This document shows, piece after piece, positions 34,952-44,074 of a DNA stretch of 64,000 bases. The translations under genes were made by a program, and so were the position numbers. How positions within the stretch are numbered: position 1 is the stretch's first letter; every line of letters starts with the position of its first letter. The notes under the pieces were generated by a model. That model worked only from the letters and a program-made list of their open reading frames with translations. It was not told the DNA's origin and searched no databases. Origin of the DNA: CALGSZ01 sp042408955 (GTDB lineage Bacteria > Chloroflexota > Chloroflexia > Thermomicrobiales > UBA6265); assembly GCA_042408955.1 (NCBI GenBank), contig JBHOQQ010000172.1, positions 1 to 64,000 on the forward strand. The letters run 5' to 3'.

Positions 34952-36664
34952 ATGCATCCGGCGATTATCCGGATGTGGCTTGTGGTCACACTGGCCGCTG
35001 CGCTGCTGCCAGCGGTGGCACGGGGCCAAGTGCCCACCTGGCTTTCACCGGAATCAGCCGCCAGCCTCGATCTCGGCTTCCTCGTACTCGTGCCTGCCGA
35101 TGTTCCCGCGCCGTTCAATGGTGAGCCGGCAATCGACGCGCGCGATGGGTACTACAGCCTGTACTGGCTCATCCCCGGCTCGCCGCCCACGTATCTCATG
35201 ATCACGGGCGAAGTCGGCGGCACCATCCCAGATTTTTCGTACTACGACCGGAACATTCAGCTTCAGGTGAATGCTGAAGTGCGCGGGCAGCCTGCGTACC
35301 ACGATCTGACGCCCATTTATGACAAGGTGTATTGGGAGGAAAATGGCGTCGTCTATACCGTGGACAGCAAAGGCTTAGCCGAGACCGATTCCCTTTCGCT
35401 CGCCAATGCGTTGGTCCCGCTGTCGGTTCCTGCTCCGGTTGATGAAGGCAGCAGTGATCAGACTCCACCAGACAGCGGGGGGGAGCCGGATCAGACGCAG
35501 GGTGACCAGACTCAGGGCAGCACCGGGGATGCTCCCAGCACCGCGCAGCTTGCGTGTCCAGATTCAGTCGCTCCTGGAGCAGGAGCGGAGATCACTCTGG
35601 TGGGCAACGGCGCCTTGACGGTAGACGCAAGCGACGGCGTCTTCCCGGCGGTACCCCCGAATACTGACTTCGATCCCAACGCGACTGGTAGCGATGTTGT
35701 CCAAGGCCAACTGGCAAATGGGGAACAGGTATCGCTGCAGTGGCAAGCGCCGGACGCACCGCTGACGGCGTATATCTTCGTGCTTGGCCAAAGCGGGGAC
35801 GTGCTGGTCGATTGTGCGATCGAGGTGGCAGAGCGCGCGTCAGCTCCTGAGCAGGATTCCAGAGTGATCGGTGATGGTACCGCGATTGATCCGCGCTTCG
35901 ATGCCGTAGTCGAGGCCGTGCTCGCGTTTGACCGGGTCCGCATCGGCGATGGCACCGGCGGCCCTGACGTGAGCGACGCACAGCTTCGGAACCTGGTTGG
36001 TGCGCCAGACGTGACGGTGGCTGGACCAACGCCGACCGCGACCGCGACAAAGCCAACACCCACACCCACGCCAACGTTGGCACCGGCGACTGACCCGAAT
36101 GGCATGGTGGCGCTGGAAATCGGCCCGGAAGGTGGCCAGCTTGATTGTCCAGCGGGCGCTACACTCGTTGTGCCCCCTGGAGCACTCAAGGAACCCGCTG
36201 TTGTTGCGATTCGCCCAGTGGCAGATAGCAAATTGCCGCGATCCTCTCGGGTTCGCTTAGTGTCGGGAACCGGCTTTGATGTGACGTTTGCCTCAGCGAC
36301 CGGGGAATCAATCGGGCGGTTGCTCAAGCCAGCCAATCTCACCGTCACCATTCCTGGGGGCACGCAGGATCGTGTCACGCTCTATCGCGTCAGTGGCACC
36401 GGGCTTCAAACGCTCTCAGGCGTTGCCGTGTCTGGCGGTGTGGCAACCGTGTCACTGCGTGAATCGGCTCGCCTTGTCGCCGGCGTTCCCGCCCCGGCGG
36501 TGCAGCAAGGGACAGAGCGTGATTCGCTGCCCTTTATTCTCGGAGGCTTGGGCTTCCTGGCGCTTGTGAGCGTCGTCATGCTGCTCGGCAGCGCCGTCCT
36601 CCGCGCACGGCCGAAAGCGGTCATGCCACGCCGCACGGCGCCGAGCCGGGTTCGCTTGCGGTAA
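34952..36664 (+). CDS. Surface-anchored protein with ZU5-like domain, unknown function
   Basis: A 570-residue protein of type I membrane topology. A signal peptide (MWLVVTLAAALLPAVARG) is followed by an N-terminal beta-rich domain (DLGFLVLVPADVPAPFNGEP, with YYSLYWLIPGSPPTYLMITG). A Gln/Asp/Gly-rich linker comes next, then a second beta domain (CPDSVAPGAGAEITLVG). A Thr/Pro linker leads to a ZU5-like domain beginning IGPEGGQLDCPAGATLVVPPGAL, then a membrane helix (ILGGLGFLALVSVVMLLGSAVL) and a basic tail. ATG at 34952 best fits the signal peptide; in-frame ATGs at 34883 and 34892 are possible. The role is unknown, perhaps cell-surface adhesion or sensing. Confidence 0.8.
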   Translation: MHPAIIRMWLVVTLAAALLPAVARGQVPTWLSPESAASLDLGFLVLVPADVPAPFNGEPAIDARDGYYSLYWLIPGSPPTYLMITGEVGGTIPDFSYYDRNIQLQVNAEVRGQPAYHDLTPIYDKVYWEENGVVYTVDSKGLAETDSLSLANALVPLSVPAPVDEGSSDQTPPDSGGEPDQTQGDQTQGSTGDAPSTAQLACPDSVAPGAGAEITLVGNGALTVDASDGVFPAVPPNTDFDPNATGSDVVQGQLANGEQVSLQWQAPDAPLTAYIFVLGQSGDVLVDCAIEVAERASAPEQDSRVIGDGTAIDPRFDAVVEAVLAFDRVRIGDGTGGPDVSDAQLRNLVGAPDVTVAGPTPTATATKPTPTPTPTLAPATDPNGMVALEIGPEGGQLDCPAGATLVVPPGALKEPAVVAIRPVADSKLPRSSRVRLVSGTGFDVTFASATGESIGRLLKPANLTVTIPGGTQDRVTLYRVSGTGLQTLSGVAVSGGVATVSLRESARLVAGVPAPAVQQGTERDSLPFILGGLGFLALVSVVMLLGSAVLRARPKAVMPRRTAPSRVRLR

Positions 36665-36669
36665 TGCCG

Positions 36670-38778
36670 TCACGCGATGGCTGTGCAGTGAACTTCCCGA
36701 GGAAGACGAACGGTAAACTCGGCGCCACCGCCAGCAGCGTCGCTGACGGTGATGCGCCCTCCGTGCGCAGCGACCAATTCATGACAGATATACAAGCCGA
36801 GCCCCAGGCCGCCAGCCCCGCCTCGCCCGGAGTTCTCCACCCGGTAAAATGCCGTGAATATGCGCTCCCGGTCTTCGACGGGGATGCCAGGACCCGTGTC
36901 TGAGACGCGCACGATCGCTTCGTTGGCGCTGTCATCGGCTTCCACCGTGACGGTGACGTGCCCGCCGGCGGGCGTGTATTTGATCGCATTGCCGACAAGG
37001 TTATCAATGACTTGATGCAGCCGGTCGGCGTCCCAGCAGCCGACGACGCCAGTGTCAGGTGCCACGAGGTTCAGATGGTGCTCAGGCGCGGTGGGAATAC
37101 GGGATTGCAAGACTTCGCGGCAAATCGCGACCACGTCGACCGGGGCACGGCGAATCTCAAGTCCGCCCGCCCGCAGGCGAGAGACATCCAAGAGATCGTC
37201 CACCAGCCGGGTCATGCGATCGACGTGCCCGGCAATAGCCTGGAGCCGGCGGACGTGATGATCGTGTCCACCCTCCTTGGCCAGCTCTTTCGCGACCAGC
37301 TGCACGAACCCACGAATCGGCGTCAGGGGAGATCTCAGCTCGTGAGAGACAACGGATACGAATTCGTCTTTGACGCGGGCCGCTTCCTTGAGCGCGGTGA
37401 TATTGCGGAAGACCGCGACGACTGCTGCGATTTCACCATTAGGTTCCCGAATCGGCGCGGCGCTGGCCAGCACCGGTGTGGTCGTGCCACCGGGGCCAAG
37501 CGCAAGCAACTCCATTCCCTTGATCACCTCTCCCGTCCGGAGTACCGCGTCGATTGGCAGCGGCTCGGCGCCAGGTAGCGCGTTGTCGTGCCCGATGAGA
37601 CGCCCACGGAGATCAGCATCCCGCAAGGGGCCAAAGAGAGCGGTCGCGGCATCGTTCGCCGCGAGAATCCGGCCGTCTGGTGGCGCGGCTAGCACAACCG
37701 CTTCCGGCAGCGCCGTGAGCACATGCGCGAGGCGTTGCTGCTCTGCCCGAGCGCGCTGTAACAGCGTCTCTCGCTCGGCGCTCGCGCTGGCTGCTTCGAT
37801 GATCGGTGCGACTTGCTCGACCAGCGCCTCGAATTTCGCGATCTCGACTGGAGTGAACCGGTGCCTGGCCAGCAAGCCAATGACTGCCACCCCGCGGAGG
37901 ACTCCATCGCTACCGATGATCGGCATTCCCAAAACGGAGCGCAGCGCCGTGTCCTGCAGGGCGGCTTTGTCCACGCGGGGATCGCGCGCAAGATCCTCGA
38001 TCGCGAGGGTGCGGAGCTCCTGCGCGACGAGACCGGCGAAGCCAGCGACGAAGGCCGGTGGCTGGTCACGCTCGGCGGACGACGTGCCGAAGCCATAACG
38101 GGCGGCGAGGGTGAGCGTGGCATCATTGTCGCCAGCAAGAAAGAGGACTCCCGCGTGCGCTCCGTGCATGCCGACAAGTGCCCGCAACACTCCCTCGAAG
38201 ACTTTGCGGCGCCCGGCCTCGTCTCCCGGAGCATTGGTGGCGGCCGCGCGGAGCGAGGCCAGCACGCTGGCGGTTGACCTCGCAATGATCGCCGCTCGCC
38301 GGTCCTCCATACTTCGCTGCTTGACGCGCTCGATCAGCGCGATGACGACCAGGCCAGAGGCGAGCGTGGCGCCGAAGCCAAGACCTTCAGCGACATCTTT
38401 GGGCACACTGAAGTTGGAGCGGTCGCCGACGAACAGCACATCGAGCGCCAGCGAGGCGAGCACCAACGAGGTGATGCCGCCGGCCCAATCGGCGAGGTAG
38501 GTCGCGAACGCCACTGCCACCAGGAGCACAACGCCTGGAGTCGTTACGGGCAACGCGGGGCTGAACAGCGCGAGGATTGGCGCTGGGAGGAGCACGATGA
38601 TCGCGCCCGCGAGCAACCGCCAGGGTTCGTGCAGGATGACTGGGCGGCGCGAAAGCAGTGCCAGTGCGCGTTGGGCCCGGCCGGTAGCTCGATCCCGGCG
38701 GAAATTGGGCACCCGCGGATGCCACCGGGAGTGGTGAGCGGGCCGGGCGGAGCGCAGCGTGCGATCAAGAAACGCCAC
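36670..38778 (-). CDS. DUF4118/GAF/PAS sensor histidine kinase
   Basis: About 702 residues. A cluster of three or four membrane segments (PWRLLAGAIIVLLPAPILALF, VVLLVAVAFATYLADWAGG, ITSLVLASLALDVLFVG and GATLASGLVVIALIE) resembles the DUF4118 module. Next come a GAF domain (GVLFLAGDNDATLTLAARYG to APIIEAASAS) and a PAS domain (VLTALPEAVVLAAPPDGRILAAND). HisKA has its phosphoacceptor His in VVSHELRSPLTPIRGF, and HATPase_c has NLVGNAIKYTP, DTGPGIP and GLGLGLYICHELV. The longer start, GTG at 38859, sits directly against a promoter -10 and cannot be transcribed from it, so I use GTG at 38778. The start is uncertain. No partner regulator is adjacent. Confidence 0.88.
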   Translation of the reverse strand: MAFLDRTLRSARPAHHSRWHPRVPNFRRDRATGRAQRALALLSRRPVILHEPWRLLAGAIIVLLPAPILALFSPALPVTTPGVVLLVAVAFATYLADWAGGITSLVLASLALDVLFVGDRSNFSVPKDVAEGLGFGATLASGLVVIALIERVKQRSMEDRRAAIIARSTASVLASLRAAATNAPGDEAGRRKVFEGVLRALVGMHGAHAGVLFLAGDNDATLTLAARYGFGTSSAERDQPPAFVAGFAGLVAQELRTLAIEDLARDPRVDKAALQDTALRSVLGMPIIGSDGVLRGVAVIGLLARHRFTPVEIAKFEALVEQVAPIIEAASASAERETLLQRARAEQQRLAHVLTALPEAVVLAAPPDGRILAANDAATALFGPLRDADLRGRLIGHDNALPGAEPLPIDAVLRTGEVIKGMELLALGPGGTTTPVLASAAPIREPNGEIAAVVAVFRNITALKEAARVKDEFVSVVSHELRSPLTPIRGFVQLVAKELAKEGGHDHHVRRLQAIAGHVDRMTRLVDDLLDVSRLRAGGLEIRRAPVDVVAICREVLQSRIPTAPEHHLNLVAPDTGVVGCWDADRLHQVIDNLVGNAIKYTPAGGHVTVTVEADDSANEAIVRVSDTGPGIPVEDRERIFTAFYRVENSGRGGAGGLGLGLYICHELVAAHGGRITVSDAAGGGAEFTVRLPREVHCTAIA

Positions 38779-38859
38779 GTGATGCGATTCTAGCGGGGCG
38801 AAAGCTTTGGGCAGCCAGACGGCAGACCTGGGCAGGCTTCGTCGCTGTCTCGCGGTCAC

Positions 38860-38887
38860 ACTATACGTACAGTGTGGTGCCTGTCAA
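38860..38887 (-). promoter_or_regulatory. Consensus sigma70 promoter of the orphan sensor kinase
   Basis: On the minus strand TTGACA (38882-38887, perfect -35) and TATAGT (38860-38865) are spaced 16 bp apart in the 85-bp gap after the aminotransferase gene. The predicted start point is near 38853. This is the strongest promoter match in the window. Confidence 0.7.
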
Positions 38888-38944
38888 GCCAGGCAACGAG
38901 ATATCGCCAGAGCGCGCGTTGTCTCGACCGTGCGTGGCTCGCGG

Positions 38945-40180
38945 CTACACTGACCTACCGTGCTCCATCAATTCCCCGCGGATGATCTCGCCGAGGATGC
39001 GCACACCCCGCTCGATTTGCTCCTCAGTCGGGTAGGAGAACGAGAGCCGCATCTGGTTGGCGCCGCTGCCGTCTACATAGCAGGTGACTCCTGGCAGGTA
39101 TTCCACTCCCCGCTCACGGGCTTGTGGCAGCATCCGCGCGGTGTCGATCCCCTCCGGCAGCGTAACCCAAATAAAGAACCCACCTTGCGGCGTTGTCCAC
39201 GTCGTGCCTGGCGGCATGTGACGGGCCAGGGCATCGAGCATCGCGTCGCGCCGTCGCCGGTAGAGGGTGCGGAGTGCCGAGACATGGGCAGGGAGATGGT
39301 CGGGTAGCCAGGCCGCGGCGATATGGGAGCCGATGATATTCGTGCCCCCATCAATTTTGAGCACGGAAAGCTTCTCGATAATCTCCTCCGGGGCGATCAG
39401 CCAGCCGAGGCGCATGCCAGCGCCCATCGTCTTGGAAAGCGTGCCAAGATAGATTGTGGAACCGCTTGAATCGAGCGCATAGAGTGAGGGGATCGGCTCG
39501 CCTTCGTAACGAAGGTCATGATAGGCATCGTCTTCGACGATCATCGTTCCATATGCTTGTGCAAGCTCGATCAGCCGGCGGCGGCGGTTCAACGAGGTGG
39601 AAATGCCACTCGGGTTTTGGAAATTGCTGATGACATAGATGAACTTCGGGGTTATGCCCTCGGCGCGCAAGCGCGCTAGCTCGCGCTCCATGGCGTCAGT
39701 GTCGGGACCTTCGTCGTCGAGCGGGATGGCAACTGCCTGACCGCCGACGTTGCGCAGCGCCCAGAGAAAGCCCATCCACGTCGGTGCTTCGACGATCACC
39801 GTGTCACCCCAATCGAGAAACAGATCGAGCAAGAGCTGGACACCTTGGGAGCCACCAGCGGTAATCATCACATTTTCTGGACGGGCGACGATTCCCTGGT
39901 CACGGCGGAGCTTGTCCAGCAGCGCCTCGACGAGGCAGGGAGCACCAGTCGTCTTGCCATACTGAAGCGCCCATTCCCCCTCGGTCTCGAGCGCGCGCAC
40001 GGCTGCTTCGGCCACGCTGCGCTTCGGCAGTGATCCGGCATCGGGGAAGCCGTAGAGAAACGTGACCATATTGGCCGACTCATGAGGGTCACCGATGCGC
40101 GGCCGAGGGGCTTCCCGCCCCCGGCGCGAGTAGAGCTGCTCGTAGCTGCGCGCTGGCTCGGTGACAGATGTCAGGACCAT
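38945..40180 (-). CDS. PLP-dependent aminotransferase, fold type I (class I/II)
   Basis: A 411-residue enzyme. PLP-binding signatures are the Lys250 Schiff base in YLGTLSKTMGAGMRLGW, ISNFQNPSG, and IVEDDAYHDLRYEG. It resembles the 2-aminoadipate/LysN and aromatic aminotransferase group, which are MocR-related but here lack a DNA-binding domain. It transfers an amino group from an amino acid to a 2-oxo acid in the cytoplasm; the amino acid is not certain. The ATG at 40180 has a strong ribosome site (GGAGCGGAGG). Confidence 0.88.
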   Translation of the reverse strand: MVLTSVTEPARSYEQLYSRRGREAPRPRIGDPHESANMVTFLYGFPDAGSLPKRSVAEAAVRALETEGEWALQYGKTTGAPCLVEALLDKLRRDQGIVARPENVMITAGGSQGVQLLLDLFLDWGDTVIVEAPTWMGFLWALRNVGGQAVAIPLDDEGPDTDAMERELARLRAEGITPKFIYVISNFQNPSGISTSLNRRRRLIELAQAYGTMIVEDDAYHDLRYEGEPIPSLYALDSSGSTIYLGTLSKTMGAGMRLGWLIAPEEIIEKLSVLKIDGGTNIIGSHIAAAWLPDHLPAHVSALRTLYRRRRDAMLDALARHMPPGTTWTTPQGGFFIWVTLPEGIDTARMLPQARERGVEYLPGVTCYVDGSGANQMRLSFSYPTEEQIERGVRILGEIIRGELMEHGRSV

Positions 40181-40350
40181 GTACCTCCGCTCCTCTCACG
40201 GCTCGATGACGTCACTCCCGGCAGATTGTACCCGGATTCGCTCATCTCCTGGCTGCCGGGCTGACGCTGGCTATCGCTCGCCGTGCGGGATGACAGCAGT
40301 GCGGGGCATCGGGATTGTGCTAGGCGCACAACCGCGCCCTCGGAGCCGGA

Positions 40351-40359
40351 TGGTAGAAT
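40351..40359 (+). promoter_or_regulatory. Extended -10 promoter for the ferredoxin-NADP reductase
   Basis: TGGTAGAATCC (box TAGAAT at 40354-40359 with the TGG extension) lies 65 bp before the ATG with no recognisable -35. The same kind of box occurs before two other genes (45868 and 59812). Confidence 0.45.
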
Positions 40360-40423
40360 CCAACGAGGGCTTCGGTGATGACGCTCCACGCTCGGTTCCC
40401 ACACACAACGCTTGAGGAGAATC

Positions 40424-41473
40424 ATGACCGGGAGTGATGGAATGACATTTTCGACCAACGGCAGCGCGCCAGACATGGATGTGTACGACATCACGATCAT
40501 TGGCGCGGGACCGACCGGGTTGTTTGCAGCGTTCTACGCGGGCATGCGCCAGGCGCGCACACAGATCATTGATTCGCTTGAGGAGCCGGGCGGAGCCCTC
40601 ACCGCGATTTATCCGGAAAAGTACATCTACGATGTGGCTGGGTTTCCGAAAATCCTGGCGAAGGACCTCGTCGAGCAGATGGTAATCCAGGCCATGCGCG
40701 ACCGCCCAGCGCTACACCTGAACGAAGAAGTGTTGGGCCTGGAGCGTTTGCCTGACGGGATCCTGAAGCTGACGACGAGCCGCACGACACGCTACAGCAA
40801 GACGGTTATCGTCTGCGCTGGGGTGGGCGCGTTTGAGCCCAAGCGCTTGGAGGCTCCCGGTGTGCGCGAGCTCGAAGGTAAGGGCGTTCACTATTTCGCT
40901 AAGCGGGTCGAGACCTTCCGCGACAAGGATGTCGTCATCGTCGGGGGCGGGGATTCGGCGGTGGATTGGGCGCTGACACTGGAGCCGATCGCCAACCACG
41001 TCACATTGATTCACCGCTCCAAGTTCCGAGCTCACGAGGCATCAGTCAAGCAGCTCGAAGAATCCCGCGTCGAGCTGCGGTATCCCGGCTGCGAGATCGT
41101 GGCCGCCCACGCTGGCGAGGACGGTCACCTAGCTGCCGTGACGTACAAGAATGCTGAAGGGGAGCACTTCCGCATCCCGGCCGACGAACTGATTGTGGCG
41201 ATTGGTTTCGTCGCCGATTTGGGACCGCTGAAGACATGGGGCTTTGAGCTCCAGAAGAACCAGATCGTGGTCGACAAGATCACCATGGCCACGAACATCC
41301 CTGGAGTCTTCGCCGCGGGGGATATCTGCTGGTACCCAGCAAAGTTCAAGCTGATTGCGACCGGCGCAGCCGAGGCGGTAACGGCTGTCAATCACGCCGT
41401 GACCTTCTACGATCCGAAGGCACGGCTCGATCCCGGCCATTCGACGAATATCATGGCCGCCCGCGAGGCCTGA
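40424..41473 (+). CDS. Ferredoxin/flavodoxin-NADP+ reductase, thioredoxin reductase-like
   Basis: A 349-residue flavoprotein of the YumC/FNR2 type. The FAD motif is ITIIGAGPTGLFAAFYAGM, the NADPH motif VVIVGGGDSAVDWAL, and the C-terminal FAD contact GVFAAGDICWYPAKFKLIATGAAEA. It lacks the CxxC redox pair of thioredoxin reductase; the GGALTAIYPEKYIYDVAGFP segment is typical of FNR2. It moves electrons between NADPH and ferredoxin or flavodoxin. ATG at 40424 follows GAGGAG. Confidence 0.9.
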   Translation: MTGSDGMTFSTNGSAPDMDVYDITIIGAGPTGLFAAFYAGMRQARTQIIDSLEEPGGALTAIYPEKYIYDVAGFPKILAKDLVEQMVIQAMRDRPALHLNEEVLGLERLPDGILKLTTSRTTRYSKTVIVCAGVGAFEPKRLEAPGVRELEGKGVHYFAKRVETFRDKDVVIVGGGDSAVDWALTLEPIANHVTLIHRSKFRAHEASVKQLEESRVELRYPGCEIVAAHAGEDGHLAAVTYKNAEGEHFRIPADELIVAIGFVADLGPLKTWGFELQKNQIVVDKITMATNIPGVFAAGDICWYPAKFKLIATGAAEAVTAVNHAVTFYDPKARLDPGHSTNIMAAREA

Positions 41474-41676
41474 GTGCTGCCGCTTTAGCGCTCAAGCGTC
41501 TTGCCGAAGGGCTGCTCCCGAGCCAGGTTCCCTGCCCGACTTGACTGGGGATGGCCGCCGCTGGCCATGGCGCACGGCATCATCACTCATCACCAGGCTG
41601 CTCCGCTCGGAATGACGCAAGCGGCCGGTGCCGGTGGCTCCCTGCTGCCGGGCAGGCTATCGTGTGATGATCTCCC

Positions 41677-42675
41677 TCATTCCAACTCGATCTGCTCGAC
41701 CGCTTCTCGGGCAGCATGGAGCCACCGCTCGTCCGTGTCGTCCGGCACTGAGCAGCCGTTCGCGAGGATGAATTTCCGTCCACCTGTCTGCGCAACGGCG
41801 TCGCGCGCTTCCTCAAGGATTTTTTCTTCCGGACCGTTAGAGAGAGCGCCGAATTCGTGCCAGCCGCCCATCAAGCACTTGCTCGTCTTCGTCCGAGCCT
41901 CGCGCAAGCTGGGGCCAGCGAGACGGTCTGACCAATTCAAGACCTGCACGGGATAATCGAGGATCAGGTCGAACATCAGATCGCGGTCTCCATGAATGTG
42001 GAGCACGTTCAGCCAGCCGTTGATCGCTCCCTGTAGAGCGATCAGGTCGTAGGGCCGGCCGAATTCCCGGTACTGCTCCTCGGTCATGATCGCGCGAGAG
42101 CAGCCGTGCAGGGCAAGAAAGACGCCGTCGGCGCCGGCCGCGATCACATCCCGAATGTGCTCCCGCAGGTTTTCGGCGATCGTCGCAAGCGCTTCATGCA
42201 CCACCGCCGGCGCCTGCTGAGCATGCTCGAAGAAGTGCTCGCGTTCACCGGCGAAATAGAGCGCTTCACAAAGTGGGCTAAAGACCGTGACGATGATCGG
42301 GGTATCGAAGCCAAGCTCATCGCGCAGCACGCGAACGCATTCGGCGCGTTGCTGGAAGAAGCGCGACCGCTCAGCATTGATCGGCTCGATTAATCTCCAA
42401 CCGTCGATGCTCTGGATCGACCGCCGGGGGAACGGATACGGGATATCCGGCATGACCTTGACGATGTCGAGGTCAAACGTCTCATCGAAGAAACGGAGAG
42501 AAGCCTCCGCGAGCTTGCGACCCGAGCCTTCTGGCCGGAAGTGATGCCAGAAGCAGACGGGAAGTCGGTCGACGGGTTCGCCACGTACGGCCGCCATAAC
42601 GCGCTCGGTTCGCGTCATTTCCGAGAACCGGAAGCTCGTGCCGGAAATCGTCCCCTCACTTGACCGGGCCGTCAT
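41677..42675 (-). CDS. UroD/MtaA-family protein (zinc methyltransferase-like)
   Basis: A 332-residue TIM-barrel protein of the uroporphyrinogen decarboxylase superfamily. LHIHGD, SKCLMGGW and ILANGCSVPDDT carry a His and two Cys where MtaA-type methyltransferases bind zinc, while the N-terminal Arg-rich motif of true HemE is absent. It therefore more likely transfers methyl groups to or from a corrinoid or thiol than decarboxylates porphyrin. ATG at 42675 follows AAGGAG. No corrinoid protein is next to it, so the partner is unknown. Confidence 0.8.
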   Translation of the reverse strand: MTARSSEGTISGTSFRFSEMTRTERVMAAVRGEPVDRLPVCFWHHFRPEGSGRKLAEASLRFFDETFDLDIVKVMPDIPYPFPRRSIQSIDGWRLIEPINAERSRFFQQRAECVRVLRDELGFDTPIIVTVFSPLCEALYFAGEREHFFEHAQQAPAVVHEALATIAENLREHIRDVIAAGADGVFLALHGCSRAIMTEEQYREFGRPYDLIALQGAINGWLNVLHIHGDRDLMFDLILDYPVQVLNWSDRLAGPSLREARTKTSKCLMGGWHEFGALSNGPEEKILEEARDAVAQTGGRKFILANGCSVPDDTDERWLHAAREAVEQIELE

Positions 42676-42750
42676 GCGTCACTCCTTGTGCTGCGCTGCT
42701 CCGAGCGGCGGTGTTTTGCCGGCTGTGTGCACGATTCACGGGCAGCAATG

Positions 42751-44040
42751 CTAGCACGCGGTCTCGCTCGCGCGCTCGGGCGCGGCAGCGGGCACCGCGG
42801 AAGGAGCGATCGTGGGTAGCCGGGGAAAGACGCCGAGGATCCAGGCAACCGACAAGAGATAGCCCGCGACGCCGACGCTGAAGGCAGCACCGAACCCAGC
42901 GTCGTCTTGGAGCCGCCCGCTGAGCGCCGCGGCGAAGAAGGAAGCCACGCTCCAGAGCATGGCATATAGCCCGCTAAATGGAGTCCGTTGCTCGGCTGGT
43001 AGTCGCTCCATCGCCTCGGTGACAAAGGTCGCCTCGGTGCCGTCGACGATCGCGTAGTAGCCCAGCATCAACGCGATGACCACAAGCGCGCCCACGCCGC
43101 TGAAGCACAACACGATGAGCGCCGCTCCAATCGAGCGGAACATGCCGATTGTGCGCAGATTTCCCAGCCGCCCGGCAAAGCCTGGAACAAAGAGCGCCCC
43201 AACTCCTCCCGCGAGGGCAAGAACGAACATCGTTGTGCCGATGGCCCCAGATGAGAGGTTGTGGTGGTCTTGGAAATAGAGCGCCAGGAAGGGGCGAATG
43301 GAATTGTGGCCGAGCGCCATGCCGATTTCCGGCGTGGCGAGCAGGAACAGGATGGCCCAGACGCGCCGGTCAAGCGTCAGGCTTCGGCGCACGAGCCTGG
43401 GCGCACTTGGGCGGTGAGGCTGCTGCTGGGGCATGTCAGGCACGGTGCCATAGACCAGCGTTTGCGCGAGATCGAGCGCTGCGATCACGACCATCGTTGC
43501 CGCCAATGCTTCAGAACGGCTGAATCCTGTCGCTTTGACGAGGGCAGCCGGGATCCAGCCGCCCAATCCACCACCAATCGCGAATCCGGCGGTAACGAGC
43601 GAGAACTTGAGGGCGAATACATGAGCGCGGCGGTGACTCGGCGTCGTGGCTGCGAGCAGCGGATCGCCCAAAATCCAGAAGGTGGCACTGACCATGCCAG
43701 AGAGCAATGCGCCGGCAAACGACAAGGCGAAGCTGGTCCCCGTCGTTGCAAGGAGCACCATCTGGCCGGCGGCGCTCACCAACGTTCCGGCGATCAGCAA
43801 GGATCGCGCGTGCCCGCGGCTGCCGAGCGTGGTGATCGGCACGCCAAAGATGAACAGAGACAGGGAGGCGGCACCAACGAGCCAGCCAATCTGGCGCGCG
43901 TCGTACCCGCGGTCGCTTGCGAATAGCGGGAAGGCGACGCTGAACATCAAGATGCGGATGGCGTAGAGGCTCCCACCGGTGAGAAATCGCCGTCCCACCG
44001 GGCCGGTTGCGCGCCACGTATCGCGATAGTCACCGAGCAC
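42751..44040 (-). CDS. MFS transporter
   Basis: A 429-residue protein with about twelve membrane segments, for example ILMFSVAFPLFASDRG, LFIFGVPITTLG and SLLIAGTLVSAAGQMVLLA, and the central basic loop RPSAPRLVRRSLTLDRR. Its GTG start follows AGAGGA. It lies 75 bp upstream of the UroD/MtaA-like gene and 34 bp downstream of trpS on the same strand, so the three may share a transcript. The substrate is unknown. Confidence 0.85.
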   Translation of the reverse strand: MLGDYRDTWRATGPVGRRFLTGGSLYAIRILMFSVAFPLFASDRGYDARQIGWLVGAASLSLFIFGVPITTLGSRGHARSLLIAGTLVSAAGQMVLLATTGTSFALSFAGALLSGMVSATFWILGDPLLAATTPSHRRAHVFALKFSLVTAGFAIGGGLGGWIPAALVKATGFSRSEALAATMVVIAALDLAQTLVYGTVPDMPQQQPHRPSAPRLVRRSLTLDRRVWAILFLLATPEIGMALGHNSIRPFLALYFQDHHNLSSGAIGTTMFVLALAGGVGALFVPGFAGRLGNLRTIGMFRSIGAALIVLCFSGVGALVVIALMLGYYAIVDGTEATFVTEAMERLPAEQRTPFSGLYAMLWSVASFFAAALSGRLQDDAGFGAAFSVGVAGYLLSVAWILGVFPRLPTIAPSAVPAAAPERASETAC

Positions 44041-44074
44041 GCTATCCTCTTCCGGCAGGCACTGAGCTTCACGC

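Noticed and set aside
41677..42675. Uroporphyrinogen decarboxylase HemE
   Set aside because: It has MtaA-like zinc ligand positions and lacks the HemE N-terminal signature; no heme biosynthesis gene is near.
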